Part shown: one piece after another, positions 16,655-25,858 of the stretch
Numbering within the stretch: position 1 is the first letter of the stretch
How the letters are laid out: each line of letters begins with the position of its first letter
The notes under the pieces: model-generated
What the model was told of the DNA's origin: nothing
Databases searched by the model: none
Seen by the model: the letters and a program-made list of their open reading frames with translations, nothing else
Assembly (NCBI GenBank): GCA_002304995.1
Contig: DBPV01000044.1
Coordinates: 1 to 64,000 of the forward strand
From: Syntrophaceae bacterium UBA1411
Lineage (GTDB): Bacteria; Desulfobacterota; Syntrophia; Syntrophales; Smithellaceae
Length of the DNA: 64,000 nucleotides
Reading direction: 5' to 3'
Translations under genes and position numbers: made by a program

Positions 16655-18226
16655 TCACTCTTCTCCGACGCGGGGAGGATAACCGGTGATGTCGCGAATT
16701 TCCTCGTAGAGCGGTTTCAGTTTCCGGTACATCTGCTTGTAGACGCGCTTGTAGAGCTGATTGTAAATCTTGTGGGTATTTCTGTTCGGTTCGAAATACT
16801 GTCCGATGTGGGTCATCTCGGCAACCGCTTTTTTGAAAGTGCGATAGAGCTTCAATCCGACCGCCGCGTCGATGGCCGCGCCCAGCCCGGACGTTTCGTA
16901 GATGCGGGACCGCGCCGTCGGCATGCCGAAAATATCGGCCGTGAGCTGCATGGCCGAGTCGCTTTGCGATCCGCCGCCGGATACGCGCAGTTCGGTCATT
17001 TCCACGCCGCTGCGCTTTTCCTGCCTCTCCTTGCCCTCGCGCAGCGCGTAGGCCAGGCCCTCGAGAATCGCACGGTACAGGTGCGCGCGGTTGTGCACAT
17101 CGCCGAAGCCGATGACGGCGCCCTTGGCTTCCGGGCCCGGCACCTTGATTCCCGGCGACCAGTAGGGCTGCAGGATCAGTCCCATGGATCCCGGCGGCAC
17201 CTGGTGCAGAAGCTTCTCAATCAGCGTCTCCGCTTCCACGCTCTGTTCCTCGGCCAGCTGCTGCTCAATCGGCGCAAACTGTTCCTTGAACCAGCTCACC
17301 ATCCAGTAGCCCCGGTAGATCTGGATTTCCAGCGAGTAGGCGTCGGGCACGGCCGAGGGATAGGGAGGGATCAGCGGAATCGCTTCGATATATTTGCGGT
17401 GCGTCGTGTTGATGGTGGCGGTGGTGCCGTAGCTGAGGCAGCCGATGTTCGGCTCCAGACAACCGGCGCCGATTACTTCGCAGGCCTTGTCCGCGGCGGC
17501 GGCGATAAGCGGCAGGCCTTCCGGAATGCCGGTCTCGGCGGCCGCCTCCCGAGTGATCTGCCCGAGAAGGTCGGCGGGATCGATCAGTTCCGGCAGCATG
17601 TCGGGTTCGACCTGCGTCACTTCCCATTTCCAGCTCCACGACGAGGCCCAGGTCTTCTTTTTGTAGTCGAAGGGAATGTAGCCCACCTGACAGCCGACCG
17701 AATCGACAAAGCGTCCGGTGAGGCGATAGGTGAGGTAGCCCGACAGAAAAAGAAACTTGTGTGTTTGGCGCCAGACCTCGGGCTGATAGCGTTTGATCCA
17801 GTTGCTTTCCGCTTCCGCCTGCAGATACGCCACCGTTTCGCTCATCCGCGAAACCTTGAAGGCCAGTCCCCACAAGCCGCCCACCGGCTTCAATCCGGCG
17901 GTGCGCCGCTGATCCAGCCAGACCATCGCCGGGCGCAGCGGCTTGCCGTTGCGGTCCAGGTTGATCATCGTGGCGCGCTGCGTCGTCAGGGTGACGCCCG
18001 CGATCGCCTCCTTCGGCACGGAGGTTTCCCGCCAGAGCATTTGACAGGCCTGGCACAGCGATTTCCAGTAGTAGTCGACATCCTGCTCCGCCCAGCCCGG
18101 CTCGCGGGAGACGTACGGCTGCATGGGAATGCGGGACTTGTAGAGCAGGTTGCCTTTCAAATCAAAAATCAGCGCCCGGACGGACTGTGTTCCGTTGTCG
18201 ATGCTGAGAATCAAGTCTTGGCCCAT
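16655..18226 (-). CDS. FGGY-family carbohydrate kinase (xylulokinase-like)
   Basis: The 523-residue protein has the N-terminal ATPase-fold motif [11 protein letters not shown], the mid-domain metal/substrate region [11 protein letters not shown] and the C-terminal FGGY signature [14 protein letters not shown]. These place it in the glycerol/xylulose/gluconate kinase family, which phosphorylates sugars with ATP. A long C-terminal basic/aromatic extension (~480-523) is unusual. The substrate cannot be assigned; no sugar transporter or isomerase is adjacent. The ATG at 18226 with GAGGTG upstream is preferred over the TTG one codon earlier. Confidence 0.85.
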   Translation of the reverse strand: MGQDLILSIDNGTQSVRALIFDLKGNLLYKSRIPMQPYVSREPGWAEQDVDYYWKSLCQACQMLWRETSVPKEAIAGVTLTTQRATMINLDRNGKPLRPAMVWLDQRRTAGLKPVGGLWGLAFKVSRMSETVAYLQAEAESNWIKRYQPEVWRQTHKFLFLSGYLTYRLTGRFVDSVGCQVGYIPFDYKKKTWASSWSWKWEVTQVEPDMLPELIDPADLLGQITREAAAETGIPEGLPLIAAAADKACEVIGAGCLEPNIGCLSYGTTATINTTHRKYIEAIPLIPPYPSAVPDAYSLEIQIYRGYWMVSWFKEQFAPIEQQLAEEQSVEAETLIEKLLHQVPPGSMGLILQPYWSPGIKVPGPEAKGAVIGFGDVHNRAHLYRAILEGLAYALREGKERQEKRSGVEMTELRVSGGGSQSDSAMQLTADIFGMPTARSRIYETSGLGAAIDAAVGLKLYRTFKKAVAEMTHIGQYFEPNRNTHKIYNQLYKRVYKQMYRKLKPLYEEIRDITGYPPRVGEE

Positions 18227-18420
18227 CAATCACCTCGAGAAAACGTGGATGCAGAAAGGACGCCGTTTGCAAAACGCCCCGCCCCGGCAAGACCCCTTTG
18301 CAGCTTCTTCATAGCATTGAATGCGATTTTTTTAAACCAGGTTTGTAATCCGCGGAAACAGCGGCGGCGGCCGCTGCGGATAAAGAAGCGCAAAGACAAA
18401 CGGACAACGGCGGGCAGATA

Positions 18421-18459
18421 TTTAAAGAGCAGGTCATGTCCATCGGCCTGCTCTTTAAA
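18421..18459 (-). terminator. hairpin terminator after the histone-like gene
   Basis: A perfect 13-bp inverted repeat (TTTAAAGAGCAGG and its complement) with a 13-base loop begins about 20 bases past the stop of the histone-like gene. Its arms start and end with A/T runs, so it could act in both directions. It is placed to end the histone-like transcript before the kinase gene. Confidence 0.7.
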
Positions 18460-18478
18460 TCACGATGTTCGGAAAATG

Positions 18479-18685
18479 CTACTTTTTGGCTGCGGCCTTC
18501 TTGACAACTTTTTTAGCGGCGGGTTTCTTGGCGGCGGGTTTCTTAGCAGCAGCCTTCTTGGCAACTTTCTTCACAGCCTTTTTGGCGGCGGGTTTCGCAG
18601 CCTTCTTCACTGCTTTCTTGGCCGTTGCTTTCTTCGCGGCGGGTTTTGCAGCCTTCTTTACTGCTTTCTTTGCTGTTGCTGTCAT
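18479..18685 (-). CDS. histone H1-like lysine/alanine-rich DNA-binding protein
   Basis: The 68-residue protein consists almost entirely of lysine, alanine, proline and valine in repeats of AAKK, AVKKAAKP and AAKKPAAKK. It resembles bacterial histone H1-like proteins (Hc1/HctB, AlgP C-terminus), which bind and compact DNA without sequence specificity. It has an AAGGAGG site, a clear promoter (18752-18780) and its own terminator, so it is a single-gene unit. Its repeats make copy number prone to change. The size and composition are seen directly; the nucleoid role is inferred from the family. Confidence 0.8.
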   Translation of the reverse strand: MTATAKKAVKKAAKPAAKKATAKKAVKKAAKPAAKKAVKKVAKKAAAKKPAAKKPAAKKVVKKAAAKK

Positions 18686-18751
18686 GGGGTTAGCCTCCTT
18701 TTATTGAGTTTACTTTCCTGTCTCGAGATTTCTTTTTTTCTTTTGCGTTGG

Positions 18752-18780
18752 ATTTTACGTTATTTTTTCCTTGCGGTCAA
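18752..18780 (-). promoter_or_regulatory. strong sigma70 promoter of the histone-like gene
   Basis: On the minus strand TTGACC (18775-18780) and TAAAAT (18752-18757) are separated by 17 bases. The surrounding DNA is very AT-rich with A/T tracts, typical of a highly expressed promoter. The predicted leader is about 60 bases. Confidence 0.7.
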
Positions 18781-18940
18781 CAAAAACTATAAAAAATATT
18801 CATTTTTTTCTTGCTGCGTAAAAAATTTTTTTTGTGATGCAAAGGAAAAAGAAAAGGCCGCGACGATTTTTTTTGATCGGACAAGAAGAATGAAGGTCTC
18901 TGAAACCCTTTGCCGGCAAGGCTTTCAGAATACGGTCCAC

Positions 18941-19711
18941 TCAGAGATAACTCTTCGCGCCGACGTAATGACGGGCGTAGTAATCATCGGCAAGAGCATC
19001 GACGCTGATTTTTTTTCCGCGCGACGGCGCATGAATAAATTTTCCGCCGCCGATGTAGATGCCGACATGCGACACTTTGCCGCGCCCTTTCATCCGGAAA
19101 AACACCAGATCGCCCTCCTTGAGGTCGCTGCGATCAACCGTCTCGCCGGCATCGTACTGCGCCGCCGAATGGCGCGGCAGATCGAGTCCGTTGAGCTGAT
19201 ACACCGTCATGGCAAGCCCGCTGCAGTCAAATCCCGTTTCGGCCGATGATCCCCCCCACAGATACGGCACGCCGATAAAGTCGCGCGCGGTCTCCACGAG
19301 CGACCGGCGCAGATAGGCCGCGCCTTCAGTGCTCAGGCGGGCCGCCGCATACTCCTCGGGCAGAACGATATAGAAGTCTTCGATCACGCCGGCCTTCAGG
19401 AGCGCCAGCGCGCGCTGCCTGGCCTGCTCTTTGACGGAAAAGTTACCGAAGCGCACTTTGAACAAACCGTCCTTCGCCTTGAAATACGTCGCGTCGAGTC
19501 CCTGCGCCTTCAGTTGCTGCGTGAACCGCGCGGCGTTTTCCACCTGCGCAAACGCGCCGGCCTGGATCGTGTATCCCATCATCGCCAGCGCGCGCCGGGG
19601 CGGCTTGGCCGCATCGGGCCGCCCCTTCCCCGCGCATCCGCCGACCGCCAGCAAGAGCGCCGCCAGGAGCAGAGCCGTCGGCCGCGGAAGCGCCAACTTT
19701 ATTTTTTTCAT
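18941..19711 (-). CDS. SPOR-NlpC/P60 peptidoglycan hydrolase lipoprotein
   Basis: The 256-residue protein starts with a signal peptide ending in lipobox AVGGC. A SPOR domain (~40-115) follows, with YTIQAGAFAQVENAARF and GLFKVRFGNF, which binds denuded glycan strands. The NlpC/P60 domain (~135-256) has the catalytic Cys in FDCSGLA, His in VSHVGIY and the third residue in FIHAPSRG, so it should be active. It likely cleaves peptide stems in the periplasm. The ATG at 19711 with AAAGGCGG 8 bases upstream is preferred to the GTG at 19729. It is last in the thiamine/cca gene run, 27 bases after cca. Confidence 0.88.
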   Translation of the reverse strand: MKKIKLALPRPTALLLAALLLAVGGCAGKGRPDAAKPPRRALAMMGYTIQAGAFAQVENAARFTQQLKAQGLDATYFKAKDGLFKVRFGNFSVKEQARQRALALLKAGVIEDFYIVLPEEYAAARLSTEGAAYLRRSLVETARDFIGVPYLWGGSSAETGFDCSGLAMTVYQLNGLDLPRHSAAQYDAGETVDRSDLKEGDLVFFRMKGRGKVSHVGIYIGGGKFIHAPSRGKKISVDALADDYYARHYVGAKSYL

Positions 19712-19738
19712 CACGGGTCCGCCTTTCACGCGGCAGCG

Positions 19739-21088
19739 TCAGCGCGCCCAGCGGGCTTGAACGAACGCCGCCGCGTCTTCTCGGTTGGAAATGCCGCCTT
19801 CGAGCTGCCGGTCTTCCAGCGCCCGGAGAATCTCTCCGATTTGTTTTCCCGGCGCGTATCCCATCGCCAGCAGATCGTCGCCGGTCAGAAGCCGCGGCGG
19901 ATGCAGCGCTTCGCGCTCCAGCGTCTGCAGCTGTTCGCGGCAGAAATCAAAATAATCGAGCATGCCGTGGCAGGCCAGGCAGTCCAGACGGTGCAACTGC
20001 ATGTGCAGATCGAAATCCGGCATTCTGAGAAATCGTTTAAGGCGCGCGGGACGCATCTTCGTCACGTTCATGAAGGCCATGTGCTCGCGGATAAGCCGCA
20101 CAACGGTTTCCCGCTGCGCGTTGGGAAAACGCAGGCGGCGCATCAGATCCTCGGCGATGGCCGCGCCCGTCTGGACATGGCCGTAAAAGTGAATGCCCCG
20201 GTCGTCCTCGGTTTTCGAGACGGGTTTGCCGACATCGTGCAGGAGCACGGCCCAGGCCAGCGCGGGATTTGTCCGCGGCGCGGTTTCGGAAGACAGAATC
20301 TCCAGCATCCGCATCGTGTGTTCCCAGACGTCGCCTTCCGGATGAAACCGCGGCGGCTGCGCCACGCCCCGCATGTGTTCGACTTCCGGCAAAAGGAAGG
20401 CCAGAAGCCCGGTTTCGGACAGAAGTTCAAAGCCCCGGCGCGCGCCGCCGCGAACAAGAATCTTCTGCAGTTCCTCCGCGATTCTTTCGGCGCTGACGCG
20501 GCGGATGTTTTCCGCGGCCGCCCCGACGGCGCGGCGCGTTTCCGGATCGAGCGCAAAATCGAGGTTGGCGGCCAGGCGCACCGCGCGCAGGAGGCGCAGA
20601 TAGTCTTCGCGAAACCGGACGGCGGGATCGCCGATGGCGCGGATGATTTTCCGGGCCAGATCGGCGCGGCCGCCGACGTAGTCGAGCATCGCGCCGGTCT
20701 CCGGATCCTGGAACAGGCCGTTGATGGTAAAGTCGCGCCGCAGCGCGTCTTCGCGGGCCGACGCATAATGCACGCGCGACGGCCGGCGTCCGTCCTCATA
20801 GGCGTCGTCGCTGCGGAAGGTCGCCACCTCGAAGGAAAAGCCGCCGGCCACGACCATCATCACCCCGAAGCGCGCGCCGACGTTCACCGTGCGGTCAAAG
20901 AGCGCCGCCACCTCGTCCGGCAGGGCGCCCGTGGCAATGTCATAGTCGCCGGGCGTCACGCCCCGAAGAAAATCGCGCACCGCGCCGCCCACAAAATAGG
21001 CCTCGTGCCCCGCTTCCTGAAGTCGGCGCACAATGCGCCGCGCGGCGGCGTATTTTTCTTTGTTCCGATCGTCCGGCTCCCCGGTCAA
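19739..21088 (-). CDS. cca: CCA tRNA nucleotidyltransferase, HD-domain class
   Basis: The protein (~449 residues) has the nucleotidyltransferase motif YFVGGAVRDFLRG followed by the metal-binding DYDIATGA, the RRDFTINGL motif and the RxxRF-like region VRFREDYLRLLRAVR. A C-terminal HD domain carries HDVGK. It adds or repairs the CCA 3' end of tRNA; close relatives include the poly(A) polymerase branch. I place the start at the TTG at 21088, which has GGGAG upstream and lies 17 bases after thiC. The frame also allows a GTG at 21145 that would overlap thiC by 40 bases. The position behind thiC suggests read-through from the thiamine operon. Confidence 0.85.
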   Translation of the reverse strand: MTGEPDDRNKEKYAAARRIVRRLQEAGHEAYFVGGAVRDFLRGVTPGDYDIATGALPDEVAALFDRTVNVGARFGVMMVVAGGFSFEVATFRSDDAYEDGRRPSRVHYASAREDALRRDFTINGLFQDPETGAMLDYVGGRADLARKIIRAIGDPAVRFREDYLRLLRAVRLAANLDFALDPETRRAVGAAAENIRRVSAERIAEELQKILVRGGARRGFELLSETGLLAFLLPEVEHMRGVAQPPRFHPEGDVWEHTMRMLEILSSETAPRTNPALAWAVLLHDVGKPVSKTEDDRGIHFYGHVQTGAAIAEDLMRRLRFPNAQRETVVRLIREHMAFMNVTKMRPARLKRFLRMPDFDLHMQLHRLDCLACHGMLDYFDFCREQLQTLEREALHPPRLLTGDDLLAMGYAPGKQIGEILRALEDRQLEGGISNREDAAAFVQARWAR

Positions 21089-21105
21089 GGCTTCGGCTCC
21101 CGTAA

Positions 21106-22377
21106 TTATTTCCTGCCCAGTTTGATCGCGCAGAACTCGCCGCACATGGTGCAGCCCTCTTCATTGGCGCTCCTGCTCTTCTCCAGAAGCGCGACGGTTT
21201 TTTCGGGATCGAGGGAGAGATCGACCTGTCCCTGCCAGTCGAAGGTTTTGCGGGCCTCGGACATTTTCCGGTCGCGCTCTGCGGCGCCGGAAATCCCTTT
21301 GGCGATGTCCGCGATGTGACCGGCGATCTTCGCGGCGATCACGCCGTCGCGGACGTCGGCCAGCGTGGGAAGCCGCAAATGCTCGGCCGGCGTCACGTAG
21401 CAGAGGAAATCCGCCCCCGCGGAAGCGGCAATGGCCCCGCCGATGGCGGACGTGATATGGTCGTAGCCCGGCGCGATGTCGGTGGGCAGCGGCCCGAGGA
21501 CATAAAACGGCGCGCCGGCGCAGAGCTTCTTCTGCAGGCGGATGTTGGCCTCGATATCGCGGATCGGCACATGGCCCGGCCCCTCAATCATCACCTGCAC
21601 GCCCGCCTCCCGCGCGCGGGCCGCGAGCTGCCCCAGCAGAATGAGTTCGTGGATCTGCCCCGAATCCGTCGCGTCGGCAATGGCGCCGGGGCGCAGACCG
21701 TCGCCGAGGCTCAGCACCATCTCATAGCGGCGCGCGATGGACAGCAGCCGGTCGTACTCCTCGTAGAGCGGATTTTCCCGTCCGTTGCAGCGCATCCAGT
21801 TGGCCGTCATCGAGCCGCCGCGGCTGACGATGCCCAGCACCCGGCCCTGCTTTTCGACCGTTTCGACGCTGGCGCGCGTCACGCCGCAGTGGACGGTGAT
21901 GAAATCGACCCCGTCGCGGCCGTTTTCCTCGATCACGTCGAACAGATCGTCGGCTGTCATATCGGCGATGGCCTTATGCTCGCCGAGCGCTTTCACGGCC
22001 GCCTGGTAAATCGGCACCGTGCCTACGGCCACGGTCGTCCGGGCCATCACCGCCTTGCGGATGGCGGCCAGATCGCCGCCCGTGGACAGGTCCATCACTG
22101 CGTCCGCGCCCGCCGCTTCGGCGACGCGCATCTTTTCCAGCTCCAGCTCGAGATCGTTGTTGTCCCTGGACGTGCCGATATTGGCGTTCACCTTCGTGCA
22201 AAGCCCCCGGCCGATGGCCAGCGGCTTGATTCCCGCGTGGTTCACGTTCCGGCAGATCACGATCGTTCCTTCGACCATGCCTTGCCGGATGACCTCCGCC
22301 TCAACGCCTTCCTGGGCCGCAGCGATTTTCATTTCTTCCGAAAGAAGGCCCCTGCGGGCTTTTTCGAGTTGTGTCAT
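21106..22377 (-). CDS. thiC: phosphomethylpyrimidine synthase ThiC
   Basis: The 423-residue radical SAM enzyme converts aminoimidazole ribotide to HMP phosphate in thiamine synthesis. Family blocks MDLSTGGD, GTVPIYQA, GVDFITVHCGVT, EGPGHVPI and LGPLPTDIAPGYDHI are all present. The C-terminal cluster motif CTMCGEFCA binds the 4Fe-4S cluster. The length suits the short anaerobic type without the N-terminal extension. The ATG at 22377 has GGAGG 5-6 bases upstream. It is third in the TPP-riboswitch operon. Confidence 0.96.
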   Translation of the reverse strand: MTQLEKARRGLLSEEMKIAAAQEGVEAEVIRQGMVEGTIVICRNVNHAGIKPLAIGRGLCTKVNANIGTSRDNNDLELELEKMRVAEAAGADAVMDLSTGGDLAAIRKAVMARTTVAVGTVPIYQAAVKALGEHKAIADMTADDLFDVIEENGRDGVDFITVHCGVTRASVETVEKQGRVLGIVSRGGSMTANWMRCNGRENPLYEEYDRLLSIARRYEMVLSLGDGLRPGAIADATDSGQIHELILLGQLAARAREAGVQVMIEGPGHVPIRDIEANIRLQKKLCAGAPFYVLGPLPTDIAPGYDHITSAIGGAIAASAGADFLCYVTPAEHLRLPTLADVRDGVIAAKIAGHIADIAKGISGAAERDRKMSEARKTFDWQGQVDLSLDPEKTVALLEKSRSANEEGCTMCGEFCAIKLGRK

Positions 22378-22394
22378 GTTTTCCTCCAAATACG

Positions 22395-23192
22395 TTATAG
22401 GGACAAGACGTTCACCGGTCCGCGACCTTTTCCCAGAGTCAGCGAACGCTCAATGGCCCGTGTAATCATTTTCTTCGCCTGCGCCACGGCGCCGGCGACG
22501 CTTTTTCCTTGAGCCAGCCCCGCGGCCAGCGCCGCTGCAAACGTGCATCCGGTTCCGTGCGTGTGCGGCGTGTCGATCCAGTCCGCGCCGAACTCGCGGC
22601 ACCTCCTGCCGTCGTAGAGCACATCCACGCTGCCGTCCCGGCGGCTTTGCACCAGATGCCCGCCTTTGACAACGACGTTTTTGGCGCCCAGGCGCGCGAT
22701 GCGCGCCGCCGCGTCTTTCATGGCGGCGACCGACCGGATTTTCATCCCCGTCAGCGCTTCCGCTTCCGGAATGTTCGGCGTCACCACCCGCGCCAGCGGC
22801 AAAAGCTTCCGGACCAGCGTCCGCTGTGCGTTTTCCTGCATCACCCGCCGCCCGCCCTTGGCGATCATCACCGGATCGACAACGACATTTTGCAGGCGGT
22901 GCCGGATAATCATTTCCGCGACGGCCGCGACCGCCGCGCCGGAAGGCAGCATGCCCGTTTTGACCGCAGCCGCGCCGATATCGGACACGACGGATGCGAT
23001 TTGCGCCGCAATGGCTTTCCCCGGCACGGGAAAGACCGCCTGCACGCCGCGCGTGTTTTGCGCGGTCAGCGCAGTGACGACCGTGGCGGCGTAGCAGCCG
23101 CACGCGGCCACCGCCTTCAGGTCGGCCTGAATGCCCGCGCCCGCTCCGGAATCGGATCCGCCCACGCACAACACCACCGCCGGTTTTCTCAT
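22395..23192 (-). CDS. thiD: hydroxymethylpyrimidine/phosphomethylpyrimidine kinase ThiD
   Basis: The 265-residue ribokinase-fold kinase has the N-terminal GGSDSGAGAGIQADLKA, VVDPVMIAKGG and the C-terminal anion-hole motif HTHGTGCTFAAALAA typical of ThiD. It phosphorylates HMP and HMP-P in the cytoplasm. There is only one base between the stop of the upstream kinase gene and this ATG (TGA-C-ATG), and GAGGAGG lies 6 bases upstream, so the two are coupled. No ThiE domain is fused or adjacent. Confidence 0.95.
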   Translation of the reverse strand: MRKPAVVLCVGGSDSGAGAGIQADLKAVAACGCYAATVVTALTAQNTRGVQAVFPVPGKAIAAQIASVVSDIGAAAVKTGMLPSGAAVAAVAEMIIRHRLQNVVVDPVMIAKGGRRVMQENAQRTLVRKLLPLARVVTPNIPEAEALTGMKIRSVAAMKDAAARIARLGAKNVVVKGGHLVQSRRDGSVDVLYDGRRCREFGADWIDTPHTHGTGCTFAAALAAGLAQGKSVAGAVAQAKKMITRAIERSLTLGKGRGPVNVLSL

Positions 23193-23193
23193 G

Positions 23194-23865
23194 TCAGGCC
23201 TCCTCGGGAAAAACATCCCTGTGCCAGTAGCGGATCACCAGCAGATGGCCCGCCGCCACACGGATGACCGCCCGGGACGCCGTGATGCAATTGCTGATCC
23301 CCCGCGACTCGGCTGCAAAGAGCGCTTCCTGATCGAGCGGATACTGAAAGCCCTCCAGCGTGACGCCTGCGGCCTGCGGACTGAGCGCAAGAAGCGACAC
23401 CAGACACCCGGCCGCGTCTTCGATCACCGTTTCGGCGTCCGCGACAAACAGCTCGGCGAACTCGTCCACGATCCGCGTGAAAATCCGGGCCTCCCGCCCG
23501 CGGATGAGCAGGGAAATATTGGCAAGCGCGTGATCGATCCGGCCGCCGAGCGCGCCCCAGAGGTCGATGCGGCGCGAGCGCTGTCCGATCGCGTAATCGA
23601 GGGCGAGCGCCGTGTCCGTAAAATCCTTGTCGGGCGGATAACGGAGGATCTTCACGCCGGCCTGTTCGTATTCGGCCGCCCAAGCGGCCGGCAGGGAATC
23701 CATGTCTCCCAGAAGCACGTCGGGCCGAAAACCCGCGCGCCGCAGATGACGCACTCCGCCGTCGCAGCCGACGAGCAGCCGGCCGGCAAGGCCTTCGATC
23801 TGCGTCCGGAAAAAATCCGGATCGCCCAGACGTCCGCCGCTCACAATCACCGTGTAAGGCTGCAT
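23194..23865 (-). CDS. thiamine pyrophosphokinase
   Basis: The 223-residue protein shows the thiamine pyrophosphokinase catalytic region LLGDMDSL and DKDFTDTALALDYA, followed by LWGALGGRIDHALANI. It transfers pyrophosphate from ATP to thiamine to form TPP, so this operon combines de novo pyrimidine synthesis with salvage. The start at 23865 has GGAGAGG upstream. The frame is open further upstream, but that part is the TPP riboswitch and its terminator. It is the first gene of the riboswitch-controlled operon. Confidence 0.93.
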   Translation of the reverse strand: MQPYTVIVSGGRLGDPDFFRTQIEGLAGRLLVGCDGGVRHLRRAGFRPDVLLGDMDSLPAAWAAEYEQAGVKILRYPPDKDFTDTALALDYAIGQRSRRIDLWGALGGRIDHALANISLLIRGREARIFTRIVDEFAELFVADAETVIEDAAGCLVSLLALSPQAAGVTLEGFQYPLDQEALFAAESRGISNCITASRAVIRVAAGHLLVIRYWHRDVFPEEA

Positions 23866-23879
23866 TTCCTCTCCCGAAT

Positions 23880-23915
23880 AAAAAAGCCATACCCTTCGCC
23901 CGCAAAGGATATGGC
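23880..23915 (-). terminator. riboswitch expression-platform terminator
   Basis: On the minus strand an 11-bp stem (GCCATATCCTT paired with AAGGGTATGGC, one G-U) with a short loop is followed at once by six T. It lies between the TPP aptamer and the first thiamine gene. TPP binding would be expected to favour this terminator and switch the operon off. Confidence 0.8.
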
Positions 23916-23936
23916 CTGCGCTGCAATTTGAAGAAC

Positions 23937-24029
23937 CGCCATTCCCTACGCCGGCATTACCCGGGTCAGGTTCAAAGGGTATAATCTCAGCCGTTTGTTC
24001 CGCACCCGCGGAATTTCCGGCACCCCACG
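23937..24029 (-). promoter_or_regulatory. TPP (THI-box) riboswitch
   Basis: The minus strand carries the core TPP aptamer in order: GGGGTGCC, a P3 stem, CGGCTGAGAT, ACCCTTTGAACCTGA, GGGTAATGCCGGCGTAGGGAA. These are the near-invariant pyrimidine- and pyrophosphate-sensing segments. It lies directly before thiamine pyrophosphokinase-thiD-thiC and is followed by an intrinsic terminator, which indicates transcriptional control by TPP. Confidence 0.95.
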
Positions 24030-24180
24030 GATCAAAAAGTAATACATTCAGGATCAAAAAGCAATTTTTTTTCAACACGTCACCGGGCCGGCGGTTTTTT
24101 CATGGTGTTTTTGTTGGTGCATCATTTCGAAAAATCGCTATAATGCGCCATCACTTTTCTTGTCGAAGGGAGGATGCCCC

Positions 24181-25842
24181 ATGAAACGATTATGGTTGAT
24201 GCTCCTGATCGGACCGCTTCTTTTGGGCGCGGCGCAAACCGCCCGCGCCGACATCTTTGACGTGCCGTGCAGCGTTGCGGCGCTCATCAACGCCATCACG
24301 ACGGCCAACGCCACACCGGGCGCGCATACGCTCAATCTGGCCGGATCATGCACCTACTCCCTGTCGGACGTGAACAACGCCGGCGCCCTGGGCGACAACG
24401 GCCTCCCGCGGATTACCGGCCGGATGACGCTGGCCGGAGGGTCCAACACGATCATCGAGCGGCAACAAGGGGCGCCGGAATTCCGTTTCTTTCAGGTCGA
24501 AAACGCCGCGGAGCTGACGCTGCGCCAGCTGACGCTCTGCAACGGGCGCGTCGCCGCCGATCCCAAAATCGACGGCGGCGCCATTTACACCGACGGAGGA
24601 ACCGTATCGCTTGCCGGCTGCACGCTCACCGGCAACACCGCCGGCTGCGGCGGAGCAATTTACAGCGAGGCGGGAACGCTGACCGTCACAGCCAGCCGGT
24701 TTTCTGAGAACAACGGCTATGCCTGAGGCGGCGGCGCCGTTCTTGGCGGCGGGACCGTCAACATTTATTCAAGCGTTTTTTCGGGAAACCGCGGGGCGGA
24801 AGCGGGCGCCGTCGGCGTCTGGGGCCGCCTGAATCTGGCCAATTCCAGCTTCATCAATAACCGTGCGCAAAGAGACGCCCAGCCCTCCGGCGGCGGCGCC
24901 GTCAGTCTGATCACGCGCGACGCCCTCGCCGTGATCACGGGATCGACATTTCTCCACAACACCGTCACTTCCGGTTTCGCCAAGGGCGGCGCGATCGTCA
25001 CCGAAGGAACGCTGACCGTCATCAATTCAACCTTTTACGCCAATGCCGCCGACAACCGGGGCGGCGCCATCGCCATTGAAGACGGCAACGTGATTTTGCG
25101 CCATGTCACGATATCCGAAAACGGCGCGGCCCTCGCGGGAGGAATTTTTGTGGGCGGTGTGCTGAGGCTGGAAAACAGCATCCTGGCGGACAATGAAATC
25201 GGAAACAACTGCGGCGTCCTGGGCGGCGCCATCATCAACGACGGCGGCAATCTCCGCTATCCGTTCAATGACGACAGCTGCGTGGGCTTTTACGGCAATC
25301 CGCAGCTGAAAGCGCCCGCCGACAACGGCGGCCCCACGCAGACCATGGCCCTGGACTGGGGAAGCGATGCCATCGACCGAATCGACGGAGAAAACGGCTG
25401 CGGCGTGGGCGTCGACACGGACCAGCGCGGCGTCAAAAGGCCGCAACCGGCCTGGTCGCGCTGCGACTGCGGCGCTTACGAAAAACAGCAGTTCGGACCG
25501 GATGAACTCGATGCCCGCTGCTTCATCGCCACCGCCGCTTTCGGCTCGCCCCTGGATCCGTGCGTGACGGTGCTGCGGACCTTCCGGGACCGCTTCCTGG
25601 TCGCCAACGCCTGGGGAAGCGCCTTTGTGGCCTGGTACTACGACCGGTCGCCGGCCTGGGCCGCGCGCATCGCCGGCAGTACACCTTTAAGACTGGCCGT
25701 CCGCGCCGCCCTGCTTCCCGTAACGGCGCTGGCCTGGATGGCGCTCGGCTGGAACTGGCCGGCCACCGGCTTTTTGCTGCTTTTCGTTGTGGCATGGTTT
25801 TGGCGCAGGAAAAGCCGGCGCGGCTCAAGCGCCCCGGCGTGA
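24181..25842 (+). pseudogene. beta-helix repeat surface protein with CFI-box C-terminus, interrupted by one in-frame TGA
   Basis: The frame from 24181 to 25842 is open except for one TGA at 24724-24726. A signal peptide (~residues 1-24, ending ARA) is followed by parallel beta-helix repeats of the GGAIY type, and these continue unbroken in the same frame after the stop. The C-terminus has CFIATAAFGS, a tail ending in two hydrophobic helices and a basic stretch (WRRKSRR), matching the CFI-box C-terminal region of deltaproteobacterial exported proteins. A GGGAGG site precedes the ATG, and a TATAAT lies at 24139-24144. The TGA sits where an ordinary residue precedes GGGA. A nonsense mutation or sequencing error is likeliest; selenocysteine or readthrough is possible but unsupported. 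Confidence 0.8.
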
Positions 25843-25858
25843 GACCGGATTTTTCAGA

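Noticed and set aside
16631..19249. 872-codon plus-strand frame through the kinase and histone-like genes
   Set aside because: It opposes genes with strong family signatures and its sequence is low-complexity where it crosses the lysine-rich gene.
24724..24760. Selenocysteine insertion at the in-frame TGA
   Set aside because: No convincing bacterial SECIS hairpin was recognised and the protein type is not a known selenoprotein; kept only as a check.
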